38,096 nt of DNA, from NCBI GenBank assembly GCA_043729515.1, contig JAYTLK010000150.1:1-38096 (forward strand), written 5' to 3'. The notes below the pieces were generated by a model that did no database searches, was not told the origin of the DNA, and saw only the letters and a list, made by a program, of their open reading frames with translations. This document shows, piece after piece, positions 1 to 7,975 of this stretch; position 1 is the stretch's first letter; each line of letters starts with the position of its first letter. The position numbers and the translations under genes are program-made. The stretch comes from JANXSS01 sp043729515 (lineage in GTDB: Bacteria > Pseudomonadota > Gammaproteobacteria > Burkholderiales > Burkholderiaceae_D).

Positions 1-92
1 TGAGCGAAATGATCGACCTGAAGAAAGAGCGCAATTTTTTCGAGACGCGCGTGATCGAGTACCAGACCGGCGGTGCGCTGAACTGGGAATGA
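1..92 (+). CDS. C-terminal fragment of an unidentified protein
   Basis: An open frame enters from the left edge (first full codon at position 3) and ends at TGA 90-92. It gives about 29 residues ending in GGALNWE. The composition is protein-like: charged, with the aromatic residues FF, Y and W. I do not recognise the family from this tail. The terminator-like hairpins at 257-295 and 334-362 lie downstream on the same strand and could end its transcript. Confidence 0.55.
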   Translation, partial: SEMIDLKKERNFFETRVIEYQTGGALNWE

Positions 93-256
93 TGGAAGCA
101 GGATGAATTGGAGCCCGCAGAAATGCGGGCTGGTCGAAATAGCGGAAACAGCGGAACCAATAGAAACAACAGCAAGGCAGTCCAGGCTGCAAGAAAACGA
201 AAGGCGTCATCCGAATTTAATGAACAGTAGAAGACCGACAGGATCTCATCTGCTCT

Positions 257-295
257 CGCCGCCGAACCTGACCTTGTCGGGTGTGGCGGCGTTTT
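257..295 (+). terminator. Possible terminator hairpin
   Basis: CGCCGCC (257-263) pairs with GGCGGCG (285-291). Inside, ACC/GGT and GAC/GTC can also pair, separated by small internal mismatches. The stem is followed by TTTTCTTT. It is weaker than the hairpin at 334-362 and may act in tandem with it. Confidence 0.45.
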
Positions 296-333
296 CTTTG
301 AAAAACGGGTTTGCTTTCGTACACAAGATTTCC

Positions 334-362
334 AATGCCGGCGTTTGCGCCGGCATTTTTTT
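334..362 (+). terminator. Rho-independent terminator
   Basis: AATGCCGGCG (334-343) and CGCCGGCATT (348-357) form a perfect 10-bp GC-rich stem with a four-base TTTG loop. A run of T follows to 362. No gene lies between it and the fragment ending at 92, so it most likely ends that transcript. Confidence 0.8.
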
Positions 363-538
363 GGCCAATACGTCGCGTGAAGAAAACGACGTAAGGGCGC
401 TCATCCGGGCATAGCGCGCAGTTGCCCGGACAAGCACCCGAAGGCCTATGGCTGAAGTGCTGCATTTGGAGGGGATGCAGCAGTTCAGCTGGTGCCGAAT
501 TCATTAGCGCAAGCGGGAGCATGCTTGTGCCGATGAAT

Positions 539-574
539 AATCCGCCTGGGTCGTCGCGACGACACAGGCGGATT
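539..574. other. Long near-perfect hairpin upstream of the histone-like gene
   Basis: AATCCGCCTG (539-548) pairs with CAGGCGGATT (565-574). Between them, GTCGTCGCGACGAC (550-563) is itself a perfect palindrome, and only the 549/564 pair mismatches. No T-run follows directly; a TTTTTT run comes 15 bases later (589-594). It ends 43 bases before the start codon at 618, so it could be a leader structure, an operator or a terminator of an upstream transcript. Its function is unknown. Confidence 0.6.
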
Positions 575-617
575 TCAACGAAGCTTGATTTTTTCCATCA
601 CGTGAAGGAGAAACAAA

Positions 618-1274
618 ATGGCAACAGCAACGAAGAAAGCTGCAGCGAAACCTGCTGCAAAAAAGGCCGCTCCGGCGAAGAAGGCAACGGCAGCAAAAAA
701 ACCTGCAGCCGCCAAAAAACCGGTAGCCAAGAAAGCTGCCGCCAAACCGGCAGCCAAGCCGGCAGCCAAGAAAGCCGCCGCCAAAAAGCCGGTAGCGAAA
801 AAGGCCGCCAAGCCAGCAGCGAAAAAAGTCGCCGCTAAAAAAGTCGTTGCCAAGAAGCCGGTAGCGAAAAAGGCCGCCAAGCCAGCAGCGAAAAAGGTCG
901 CTGCGAAAAAAGTCGCTGCCAAGAAGCCGGTAGCGAAAAAAGCAGCAAAGCCGGCAGCCAAGAAAGTGGCCGCGAAAAAAGTCGCTGCCAAGAAGCCGGT
1001 AGCGAAGAAGGCCGCCAAGCCGGCAGCCAAGAAAGTCGCTGCCAAGAAGCCAGCTGCGAAGAAAGCCGCTGCGCCGAAAAAAGCTGCCGCACCCGCCGCG
1101 AAGAAAGCTGCTGCGCCTAAAAAAGCAGCAGCCCCAACCAAGGCCGCAGCACCGAAGAAAGCCGCAGCACCGAAGAAAGCCGCAGCCAAGCCAGCAGCCG
1201 CACCAGCGCCTGCCGTCAAGACCGTGCTTAATCCGGCAGCCGCCTGGCCTTTCCCGACCGGCACGCGTCCGTAA
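618..1274 (+). CDS. Histone H1-like lysine/alanine-rich DNA-binding protein
   Basis: This is a 218-residue protein made almost entirely of Lys, Ala, Pro and Val, in motifs such as AAKKPVAKKAAKPAAKK. That composition resembles the C-terminal tail of eukaryotic histone H1 and bacterial HctB/AlgP-type proteins. Such proteins bind DNA non-specifically through positive charge and are thought to help compact the nucleoid. The tail leaves the repeat pattern and ends in LNPAAAWPFPTGTRP, which looks like a conserved non-repetitive cap. AAGGAG at 605-610 sits eight bases before the ATG and fixes the start. The centre holds 69-bp tandem repeats (783-1043). A strong terminator follows at 1346-1388, so the gene appears monocistronic. 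The family is clear from composition; the exact role is inferred. Confidence 0.85.
   Translation: MATATKKAAAKPAAKKAAPAKKATAAKKPAAAKKPVAKKAAAKPAAKPAAKKAAAKKPVAKKAAKPAAKKVAAKKVVAKKPVAKKAAKPAAKKVAAKKVAAKKPVAKKAAKPAAKKVAAKKVAAKKPVAKKAAKPAAKKVAAKKPAAKKAAAPKKAAAPAAKKAAAPKKAAAPTKAAAPKKAAAPKKAAAKPAAAPAPAVKTVLNPAAAWPFPTGTRP
783..1043 (+). repeat. 69-bp tandem repeat inside the histone-like gene
   Basis: A 23-codon unit beginning KKPVAKKAAKP is repeated at 783-851, 852-920 and 921-989, with a partial 18-codon copy at 990-1043. Copies differ by scattered, mostly synonymous changes (AAA/AAG, GCC/GCA) and one Ala-to-Val change. The unit is a multiple of three, so gain or loss would keep the frame. Confidence 0.9.
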
Positions 1275-1345
1275 CAGCCGCCGCCGCTCCAGCGCACCTG
1301 GCTTGCCTGGGCACGCGCTTGGAAGCCTGATCAAAGTCAGGCACA

Positions 1346-1388
1346 ATGCCCGCTGCACCGCCTCGCGCGATGCAGCGGGCATTTTTTT
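1346..1388 (+). terminator. Rho-independent terminator after the histone-like gene
   Basis: ATGCCCGCTGCA (1346-1357) pairs perfectly with TGCAGCGGGCAT (1371-1382) around a 13-base loop. T residues run to 1388. It lies 71 bases after the stop codon and directly before the ribosome binding site of the yggT-like gene. Confidence 0.9.
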
Positions 1389-1399
1389 GGAGACGACGC

Positions 1400-1942
1400 T
1401 TGTTGAACAGTATTCTGACCCTGATTGTCGACACTGCCGCCAGCGTGCTCGGCGGCGTGCTTCTCTTGCGCTTTTACATGCAGTTGATCCGGGTGCGACC
1501 ACCAAATGCGTTTGCCCAGTTCATGTATCAGTTGAGCGACTGGCTGGTGAAGCCATTGCGGCGCGTGGTGCCGGGGGTCGGCGGCTACGATTGGGCCAGC
1601 CTGATCGGCGCATCCCTGGTGGTGCTGCTGGCGCTGGCGATCGGCCTGTCGCTGGTCGGTGGGCTGACGCTGCAGAACCTGGCAGGATTATCGCTGCTGC
1701 GGCTGCTGGAGTGGATCTTGTACGGCTTCATGGGTCTGATCCTGATCGAGGCCGTGTTCAGCTGGGTCAATCCCGATGCGCCGCTGGCGCCGTTCGTGCG
1801 GGCGCTGACCGATCCGCTGCTGCGGCCCTTGCGTCGAATTGTTCCCTTGATCGGCAATATCGATCTTTCACCGCTGGTTGCGCTGCTTCTGTTGCAGATC
1901 GCGCTGCGGGTCTTGAGTGCGCTGGTGGCGCAGCTGTTCTAG
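1400..1942 (+). CDS. YggT family integral membrane protein
   Basis: About 180 residues, strongly hydrophobic. Two YggT modules are visible, each with paired membrane segments: around residues 5-30 (TLIVDTAASVLGGVLLLRFY) and 65-95, then again in the second half (LEWILYGFMGLILIEAVFSW). Each module has a VNPDAPLAPF- or RPPNAF-type loop followed by a PLRRxVP motif. YggT/YlmG proteins sit in the inner membrane and are linked to cell division, nucleoid distribution or osmotic tolerance; the biochemical role is not settled. I chose the TTG at 1400 because GGAGA at 1389-1393 precedes it and the frame's upstream ATG lies within the terminator stem. In many relatives the gene follows proC, but not here. 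Confidence 0.85.
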   Translation: MLNSILTLIVDTAASVLGGVLLLRFYMQLIRVRPPNAFAQFMYQLSDWLVKPLRRVVPGVGGYDWASLIGASLVVLLALAIGLSLVGGLTLQNLAGLSLLRLLEWILYGFMGLILIEAVFSWVNPDAPLAPFVRALTDPLLRPLRRIVPLIGNIDLSPLVALLLLQIALRVLSALVAQLF

Positions 1943-1948
1943 CAAATG

Positions 1949-1966
1949 CCGGCACGCCGATGCCGG
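1949..1966. terminator. Weak hairpin between convergent genes
   Basis: CCGGCA (1949-1954) and TGCCGG (1961-1966) can form a 6-bp stem with a six-base loop in the gap between the YggT gene and the minus-strand kinase. No real T-run follows on either side, so terminator activity is doubtful. Confidence 0.25.
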
Positions 1967-2078
1967 ATCGTTTCCGCCAGACCATGCATCACCGGTTGTG
2001 CATTGCCTGGCCAACTCCATTGCTCGACCACCAGACGCGCGACCAGCGGCGACGCCTTTGCCGGCCTGCTGTGCTCGA

Positions 2079-3011
2079 CTACCAGCGATAACCGAACGCG
2101 CCTTCAAAACGCTGTTCGATCTCGGCCCGGGTCGGCACGTGGTTCTGTCCGCCCTGATGCGTGATCTTGATTGCACCCATCAGGCTGGCCAGGCGACCGG
2201 TGGTTTCCCAGTCCATGCCGCGCGTCAGGCCGTACAACATGCCGGCCCTGAAGGCATCGCCACAGCCGGTCGGATCGACCACTTTTTCCACTGGCACGCT
2301 GGGAATGCGCAACAGGGTGCCGGCAGTGAAGATATCGGCGCCGAGCTCACCGCGCGTGACCACCAGTGCCCTGACCCGCTGCGCGATCTGGTCAAGCGAC
2401 AGGCCGGTGCGCTCCATCAGCAACTCCGCTTCGTAATCGTTGACGGCGACATAGGTCGCCATGTCGATGAAGTGTTTCAATTCTTCGCCATTGAACATCG
2501 GCATTCCTTGGCCCGGATCGAAGATCAGATCGATGCCTGCGTCGGCGCAGTCACGTGCATGTTGCAGCATGGCGTCGCGGCCGTCTGGCGCCACGATCGC
2601 AATCTTCACCGCGCCGGCGTCGGCAATGCGGTTCTGGTCGGATTGCATCATCGCGCCTGGGTGGAAGGCAGTGATCTGGTTGCTGTCGACATCAGTGGTG
2701 ATGAAGCACTGCGCGGTGTAGGCGCTGTCGATGACGCGGATGCAGCGTGCCGAGATACCGAGGCCGGCCAGGCGCTCCAGGTAACTGATGCCGTCCTGGC
2801 CGACGGTGGCCATGATCAGCGGATCGCCGCCAAGCAGATTCAGGTTGTAGGCGATGTTGCCGGCACAGCCACCGAACTCGCGGCGCATCTCCGGCACCAG
2901 GAACGAGACATTGACCTTGTGGAGCTGATCGGCCAGCAGCGCCTCCGAGAACCGGCCTTGAAACGACATGATGGTATCGAAGGCAAGTGAACCGCAGATC
3001 AGTGAGGTCAT
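2079..3011 (-). CDS. PfkB-family sugar/nucleoside kinase (adenosine kinase-like)
   Basis: A 310-residue ribokinase-fold kinase. The N-terminal signature is at residues 47-62 (FGGCAGNIAYNLNLLG). The C-terminal PfkB motif is at 247-257 (DPTGCGDAFRA), with Asp252 as the expected catalytic base. The family phosphorylates a sugar or nucleoside hydroxyl with ATP. The N-terminus (SLICGSLAFDTI) and overall layout resemble the adenosine kinase-like branch found in many betaproteobacteria, but the substrate cannot be set from sequence. It starts 31 bases after the DUF3426 gene and appears to be the last gene of the acc-prmA operon. It has no obvious link to fatty acid synthesis. Confidence 0.85.
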   Translation of the reverse strand: MTSLICGSLAFDTIMSFQGRFSEALLADQLHKVNVSFLVPEMRREFGGCAGNIAYNLNLLGGDPLIMATVGQDGISYLERLAGLGISARCIRVIDSAYTAQCFITTDVDSNQITAFHPGAMMQSDQNRIADAGAVKIAIVAPDGRDAMLQHARDCADAGIDLIFDPGQGMPMFNGEELKHFIDMATYVAVNDYEAELLMERTGLSLDQIAQRVRALVVTRGELGADIFTAGTLLRIPSVPVEKVVDPTGCGDAFRAGMLYGLTRGMDWETTGRLASLMGAIKITHQGGQNHVPTRAEIEQRFEGAFGYRW

Positions 3012-3042
3012 GAAAACATCCAGTAAGAAGTGGCAAGAAAAA

Positions 3043-4458
3043 TCAGGGATAGAAAAGATAGACGCGATAGCCCGCGGCCTTCAGCCGCGACAGGTCGAAC
3101 ACCAGGCGCAGCGGCTGCTCGCTGCCGGCGCCGAATCCGCGGACGGCGGTCTGGCCGGTGGGCAGATAGTCGCGTGGGGTGATCAGGCGGCGGCCTACTG
3201 CCTTGTCGGTAGCGTCATTCAATGTCAGTTCAATGGTGGGCCAGGCCTGGACCGTGCTGCCGCGGTTACGCAACAGGACCGACAGCAGGAACTGGTCCGG
3301 GCGATCCGGCAGCGGTTGGAAATCACTCGATTCGATCGATACCGATTCGATCTGCATCGGCAGGCCGACCATGCAGCCAACTGCTTTGCAAGCCTGCTCC
3401 AGCACTGGACGCAGGGGCGCGAATGACGCTGCCAGGGCAGTGCGCCCGGCATAGATGCCTTGTGCCAGCAACGCCAGGGTCAGCAGGATGGCGGCTGTGA
3501 TCAGCAGCGGACGTCGGGCCCGGTACCGGTCTTCGCGGGCTTCCTCCCGGGCGACGAAATCGGGCAGGTGGTCTGCCAGCGCGCTTTCGGTCGTGGTGGA
3601 ATCCGACGCTTTGCCGGGTGGCTTTTTCAGCTTGCCGGTGAGCGTGGTGGGCAGGCTGCCAGGCAGCAGTGCAGTAGATGCATCCGATGGCGGCGCGTCA
3701 CCGACTGCTTCGGTTCGCAGCAGGCGTGGCAACGACGGCGCGCCTTGCCCGATTTCTTGATCGGCAATATCGTGCGCGGCTGTTTCGGCAGGATCGGGAT
3801 CGGCGGTGTCAGCACGGATATCGGCGTCGTCGTCGACATCCGTGTCGATGCCGTCATCGCGCTGGCTTTCCTGATGATCATTGCGCTCGACGGCATCAAC
3901 ATCGGCCCGATTGCCATCGATGGGGTCATGTTCGGCTTCGTCGAGGGCATCGGCAGATGGAGGTGCCGTGCCGGCCTGCTCCGCTTCCGCGCCGGTCGCC
4001 AGGCCAGGCTGCGCATCCGCCTCCGGATCATCCAGCGCTTTCCAGAGGGAGGTGCTGTCGAGCTCGACCGACGTCGGCCGATCATCGATGACGGGCGAGA
4101 ATGTGGAAAGGGACGCAGGCAAGACAAGCGCTACGTGCGCTGGGTTTGCCACTGCCGCCGCCGCTGCCTTCGGCATCACGACATCTGGCCGGTCGACTTC
4201 CGCGATCAGGTCGTTGTAGCGGGTCTCATCTCCACGTACGCGCCTGGAAGCGGCGACGGCGTCGTCGATGGTGGGGATCGGCGGTGTCGGCGCGGCTGTG
4301 GCCGCGACGATGTCTTCATCCGGATGGAGCAGGTTCTCGATGCCGTTGAAGATTTCCTTGCAGGTGCCGCAGCGCACCAGGCCGGCACGCAATTTCAACT
4401 GGTCGGAGGCGACGCGGAACGCGGTCTGGCAATGCGGACAGCGGGTCGCCAGCGCCAT
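3043..4458 (-). CDS. Zinc-ribbon and DUF3426 membrane protein
   Basis: A 471-residue protein with three parts. An N-terminal zinc ribbon of the MJ0042/PF13717 type (CPHC at 8-11 and CGTC at about 31-34) is followed by a long, acidic, low-complexity stretch of roughly 250 residues rich in Asp, Ala and Glu. Next comes one membrane segment (LLITAAILLTLALLAQGIYA). The C-terminal DUF3426 domain contains a VGCMVGLP-type motif and a predicted beta-sandwich ending in YRVYLFYP. The architecture is typical of Burkholderiales proteins found beside prmA; their function is not known. The ATG lies two bases after the prmA stop, which implies translational coupling. The acidic linker is probably disordered and variable between strains. 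Confidence 0.88.
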   Translation of the reverse strand: MALATRCPHCQTAFRVASDQLKLRAGLVRCGTCKEIFNGIENLLHPDEDIVAATAAPTPPIPTIDDAVAASRRVRGDETRYNDLIAEVDRPDVVMPKAAAAAVANPAHVALVLPASLSTFSPVIDDRPTSVELDSTSLWKALDDPEADAQPGLATGAEAEQAGTAPPSADALDEAEHDPIDGNRADVDAVERNDHQESQRDDGIDTDVDDDADIRADTADPDPAETAAHDIADQEIGQGAPSLPRLLRTEAVGDAPPSDASTALLPGSLPTTLTGKLKKPPGKASDSTTTESALADHLPDFVAREEAREDRYRARRPLLITAAILLTLALLAQGIYAGRTALAASFAPLRPVLEQACKAVGCMVGLPMQIESVSIESSDFQPLPDRPDQFLLSVLLRNRGSTVQAWPTIELTLNDATDKAVGRRLITPRDYLPTGQTAVRGFGAGSEQPLRLVFDLSRLKAAGYRVYLFYP

Positions 4459-4460
4459 GG

Positions 4461-5378
4461 TCAGGCACGCTCGGCGAGACGACCGGCCAATGCCACCCAG
4501 CCATCCCGCTCGGCTGCCACCGACAGCGCAATGAAGGGCGCGTACGCCGCGCAGACTTCATCGGCCTGGCGCGCCAGCACGCCCGAGAGAATCAGATTCC
4601 CGCCGGCGGCGACGCGGCCGGCCAGCATTGGCGCCATCAGCTTCAACGGGCTCGAGAGGATGTTGGCCACCACGATGTCGAAACGTTTGCCGGCCGATGC
4701 GCGGCCGAAATCATCCGGTAATGCGTAGGTGATGTCACAGGCGTTGCGGGCGCTGTTCTCGCGCGCGGAGGTGATTGCCTGCGGATCGATGTCGACGCCG
4801 ACGACTTCTCCGGCGCCGCATTTTTTTGCGACCATGGCCAGGATGCCGGAGCCGCAGCCGTAGTCCAGCACCGAGGCGCCGACTTCGGTGTGGTCTTCCA
4901 GCCATTCCATGCACAGGCGGGTGGTCGGATGGCTGCCGGTGCCGAAGGCCAGACCCGGATCGAGTTCAAGTACCAGCGCGCTCGGGTCGGGCGCTTCATG
5001 CCAACTCGGCACGACCCAGATGTTGCGTCCGATGTGGATCGGCTCGAACTGGGATTGCGTCAGGCGCACCCAATCCTGGTCCGCCACGCTGCGCACGGTG
5101 TGATCGATCGTGCCGGCGGCGATACCGCAGGCATCGCAGGCTTCAGCCACCAGGGCTGCCGCATCGGTATCGGCTTCGGCCAGCGCCACCACGCGGCTGC
5201 GTTCCCAGGCTGCTTCGGTCGGTTCCATGCCGGGTTCGCCGAAGAGCGGCTGCTCGGCCTCGGTGCCGAAGTCGGCATCCTCGACCGAGACCGACAGCGC
5301 GCCGGCATCCATCAGCGCATCCGACAACAGCTCGGCATGTTCGCGCGCGACTTCGATGACGATCTCGATCCAGCCCAT
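4461..5378 (-). CDS. prmA: Ribosomal protein L11 methyltransferase
   Basis: A 305-residue SAM-dependent methyltransferase. The N-terminal substrate-recognition domain begins GWIEIVIEVAREHAELLSDALMDAGALSVSVEDAD. The class I methyltransferase fold has motif I at about 171-180 (DYGCGSGILA) and the following acidic end of beta-2 (VGVDIDP). IVVANILSSPLKLMAP matches the PrmA post-motif (N-I-L-x-x-P-L). PrmA trimethylates several amino groups on L11 of the large ribosomal subunit. Length is close to the family norm of about 295. It begins three bases after accC and two bases before the DUF3426 gene, so it is co-translated within the acc operon. Confidence 0.95.
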   Translation of the reverse strand: MGWIEIVIEVAREHAELLSDALMDAGALSVSVEDADFGTEAEQPLFGEPGMEPTEAAWERSRVVALAEADTDAAALVAEACDACGIAAGTIDHTVRSVADQDWVRLTQSQFEPIHIGRNIWVVPSWHEAPDPSALVLELDPGLAFGTGSHPTTRLCMEWLEDHTEVGASVLDYGCGSGILAMVAKKCGAGEVVGVDIDPQAITSARENSARNACDITYALPDDFGRASAGKRFDIVVANILSSPLKLMAPMLAGRVAAGGNLILSGVLARQADEVCAAYAPFIALSVAAERDGWVALAGRLAERA

Positions 5379-5381
5379 GCG

Positions 5382-6785
5382 TTACTCTGCGCCGGCCGAT
5401 GAGGCCACGACCGCCGATTTCGACGGGTTCTTCGGTATCACGGGCATGTTCGCCAGCTTCTGTTCCAGATAATGAATGTTGGTGCCACCTTCGATGAAGC
5501 GGGCATCGACCATCAGTTCGCGGTGCAGCGGAATATTGGTCAGGATCCCTTCGACCACCATCTCGGACAAGGCGATCTGCATGCGCTTGATTGCCTGTTC
5601 GCGCGTGGCGCCATAGGCGATCACCTTGCCGATCATCGAATCATAATGCGGTGGCACGTAGTAGCCGGCGTAGGCATGCGAATCGACCCGGATGCCCGGC
5701 CCGCCCGGCGCATGCCAGGTAATGATCTTGCCCGGCGAGGGCGTGAACTTGAATGGATCTTCCGCATTGATGCGGCATTCGATGGCATGGCCTTTCAGGA
5801 TGATGTCGCGCTGCCGGAAACGCAGCTTCTCGCCAGCGGCAATGCGGATCTGCTCCTGCACGATGTCGATGCCGGTGATCATCTCGGTCACCGGATGCTC
5901 GACCTGGACCCGGGTATTCATCTCGATGAAATAAAACTCGTTGTTCTCGAACAGGAATTCGAAGGTGCCGGCGCCGCGATAGCCCATCTTGCGGCAGGCT
6001 TCGGCACACCGGTCGCCGATGCGCTCGATGATCTTGCGCGGAATGCCGATCGCCGGCGCTTCCTCGATCACTTTCTGGTGACGGCGCTGCATCGAGCAAT
6101 CGCGCTCGCCGAGCCAGATCGCATTCCTGAATTCATCGGCGAGGATCTGGATTTCCACGTGACGCGGATTTTCCAGATATTTCTCCATGTAGACTTCCGG
6201 ATTGCCGAAAGCCGATCCGGCTTCGGTGCGGGTCATGGTCACGGCGTTCAACAGCGCCGCTTCGGTATGCACCACCCGCATGCCGCGCCCGCCACCGCCG
6301 CCGGCGGCCTTGATGATGACCGGATAGCCGACCTTCCTGGCGATGCGGATGATTTCCTTGGTGTCCTCCGGCAACGCGCCTTCCGAGCCCGGCACGCAGG
6401 GCACGCCGGCGCGGATCATGGCTTGCTTGGCCGAAACCTTGTCACCCATCAGCCGGATCGATTCCGAGCGCGGGCCGATGAAGACGAATCCCGATTGCTC
6501 GACCCGCTCCGCAAAATCGGCATTCTCCGACAGGAAGCCATAGCCCGGATGGATCGCCTGCGCATCCGTTACTTCCGCCGCGCTGATGATGGCCGGCATG
6601 TTCAGATAGCTGGCCGACGATGCGGCCGGGCCGATGCAGACCGATTCATCGGCCAGCTTGACGTATTTTGCATCCCGGTCGGCTTCCGAATGGACGACGA
6701 CCGTCTTGATGTTCATCTCGCGGCAGGCGCGCTGGATGCGCAAGGCGATTTCGCCGCGATTGGCAATGAGAATTTTTTCGAACAT
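5382..6785 (-). CDS. accC: Biotin carboxylase subunit of acetyl-CoA carboxylase
   Basis: A 467-residue ATP-grasp enzyme that carboxylates the biotin on AccB using ATP and bicarbonate, the first half-reaction of malonyl-CoA synthesis. It starts MFEKILIANRGEIALRI. It carries the glycine-rich ATP loop (AAGGGGGRGMRVV), the ERDCSMQRRHQKVIEEAP segment, and EMNTRVQVEHPVTE with the bicarbonate/biotin-site residues. The core matches the usual 445-450 residues, and about 15 extra residues (PKNPSKSAVVASSAGAE) extend the C-terminus. It lies two bases after accB. Transcription with accB is the standard arrangement. Confidence 0.97.
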   Translation of the reverse strand: MFEKILIANRGEIALRIQRACREMNIKTVVVHSEADRDAKYVKLADESVCIGPAASSASYLNMPAIISAAEVTDAQAIHPGYGFLSENADFAERVEQSGFVFIGPRSESIRLMGDKVSAKQAMIRAGVPCVPGSEGALPEDTKEIIRIARKVGYPVIIKAAGGGGGRGMRVVHTEAALLNAVTMTRTEAGSAFGNPEVYMEKYLENPRHVEIQILADEFRNAIWLGERDCSMQRRHQKVIEEAPAIGIPRKIIERIGDRCAEACRKMGYRGAGTFEFLFENNEFYFIEMNTRVQVEHPVTEMITGIDIVQEQIRIAAGEKLRFRQRDIILKGHAIECRINAEDPFKFTPSPGKIITWHAPGGPGIRVDSHAYAGYYVPPHYDSMIGKVIAYGATREQAIKRMQIALSEMVVEGILTNIPLHRELMVDARFIEGGTNIHYLEQKLANMPVIPKNPSKSAVVASSAGAE

Positions 6786-6787
6786 GG

Positions 6788-7240
6788 TCAGCCGATGACG
6801 AACAGTGGCTGGCCGAATTCGACCGGCTGGCCATTCTCGACCAGGATCTGGGTCACGACGCCGGCGACGTCGGTATCGATTTCATTCAGCAGTTTCATGG
6901 CTTCGATGATGCAGACCGTGTCGCCTTCCTTGACCGGCGAGCCGAGTTCGACATAGGCCGCCGTGCCGGGAGCAGACGAGCGGTAGAAGGTGCCGACCAT
7001 CGGCGACTTGACGACGTGGCCGACCGGTTCGGCCGGAATTACAGGCGCTGCAACTGGAGCGACAGCAGGCGCAGCAGCCGGCGCATGGCTCATCTGCGGC
7101 TGCATCATGACCATCTGGTTCTGCGGCTGGGCCGACGACTTGACGATGCGAACCTTGCTCTCGCCCTCCGTGACCTCGAGCTCGGCGATGTCGGACTCGG
7201 CCACCAGATCGATGAGTGTCTTCAGTTTGCGTAAATCCAT
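6788..7240 (-). CDS. accB: Biotin carboxyl carrier protein of acetyl-CoA carboxylase
   Basis: A 150-residue protein. The N-terminal segment (MDLRKLKTLIDLVAESDIAELEV) is typical of AccB. An Ala/Pro/Val linker spans about 50-72. The biotinyl domain spans 73-150, with the biotinylated Lys116 in EAMKLLNEI; the canonical motif is EAMKMMN, so Met is replaced by Leu after the lysine. It carries carboxybiotin between AccC and the carboxyltransferase AccAD. AAGGA lies eight bases upstream of the ATG on the minus strand. The 189-base gap before it (7241-7429) is the widest in this minus-strand group, so an accBC promoter probably lies there. Confidence 0.96.
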   Translation of the reverse strand: MDLRKLKTLIDLVAESDIAELEVTEGESKVRIVKSSAQPQNQMVMMQPQMSHAPAAAPAVAPVAAPVIPAEPVGHVVKSPMVGTFYRSSAPGTAAYVELGSPVKEGDTVCIIEAMKLLNEIDTDVAGVVTQILVENGQPVEFGQPLFVIG

Positions 7241-7429
7241 CGGAAATCCTTGAAAAGATTGCGCTGCGAAAATGGCTGTGGACAGAGATGCAGGCTGAGC
7301 TGCAGGCGCGATAACGCGACGATTATGCCGCTTATCGCCGCTTGTCGGTTGAAAAAGCGGGCAAGGCGGCGGGAAATTAGTGACCCGTAACCGGAACTAG
7401 AGCGAAATTAAAATGCAGTTAGCCGGAAA

Positions 7430-7867
7430 TCACAGGTTTTTGATTGCGTAGGCAATTGCGGCCGCGTAGCCATCCACGCCTAACCCGCAGATCACGCCGG
7501 CGGCGATTGCCGACAGATACGACCGGTGCCGAAATGACTCACGCCGGTGAATGTTGGAGATATGGACTTCGACGAAGGGGATGGCGACGCCGGCCAGTGC
7601 ATCCCGCAGGGCCACGCTGGTGTGGGTCAGGCCACCGGGGTTGATGACGATGGCGGTCACCCCGTCGGTGCGGGCTGCGTGGATGCGGTCGATCAGGGCC
7701 CCTTCGTGGTTTGACTGAAAACAGTCGAACGAAGCGCCGGCATCGGCCGCCTGTACAGCCGCCATGCGTTCCACATCGGCCAGGGAGGTGCTGCCGTAGG
7801 TTTCGGGCTCGCGTGTACCGAGCAGGTTCAGGTTCGGACCGTTGAGCAAGAGGATGCGTTTTGTCAT
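7430..7867 (-). CDS. aroQ: Type II 3-dehydroquinate dehydratase
   Basis: A 145-residue enzyme that dehydrates 3-dehydroquinate to 3-dehydroshikimate in the shikimate pathway. It starts MTKRILLLNGPNLNLLGTREPETYG, with the lid-loop Tyr24 and Arg19. NPGGLTHTSVALRDA and EVHISN with the catalytic His follow, then RHRSYLS. I placed the start at 7867, since the frame extends 21 codons upstream but the conserved family N-terminus begins at this Met. No strong ribosome binding site is visible. The length is normal for the dodecameric type II family. aroE lies separately at 14752. The closely following accBC genes are the usual neighbours in relatives. Confidence 0.95.
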   Translation of the reverse strand: MTKRILLLNGPNLNLLGTREPETYGSTSLADVERMAAVQAADAGASFDCFQSNHEGALIDRIHAARTDGVTAIVINPGGLTHTSVALRDALAGVAIPFVEVHISNIHRRESFRHRSYLSAIAAGVICGLGVDGYAAAIAYAIKNL

Positions 7868-7975
7868 GAAGTTATGCCACCGTATGACGACGAAGGCCGC
7901 ATTTTGCCGTCGAATGCAATGCATTGGCAAGCGGAAAGATGCCTGCGGATGTCAATGGCGGGTCGCTGCTGTTCT

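Larger units (their letters stand above)
93..617. other. Non-coding stretch with several hairpins
   Basis: There is no convincing gene in these 525 bases. Short frames on both strands have atypical composition and no ribosome binding site. The stretch contains two terminator-like hairpins (257-295 and 334-362), a 7-bp inverted repeat TCCGGGC/GCCCGGA (404-410 and 424-430), and the long hairpin at 539-574 before the histone-like gene. The promoter of that gene probably lies here, but I could not fix one. Confidence 0.6.

Noticed and set aside
103..522. Short frames in the left non-coding stretch
   Set aside because: They run through two terminator hairpins, lack ribosome binding sites and have no protein-like pattern.
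504..1505. Long minus-strand frames antisense to the histone-like gene (also 575-1297)
   Set aside because: They are shadows of the Lys/Ala repeat: AAG/GCC codons read backwards give Leu/Phe/Ala/Gly-rich frames. No ribosome binding site is present, and the plus-strand gene has an AAGGAG and a terminator.
5472..6956. 494-codon plus-strand frame opposite accC
   Set aside because: accC on the minus strand is a textbook match end to end. The antisense frame is His/Asp/Arg-rich, typical of shadows of GC-rich genes.
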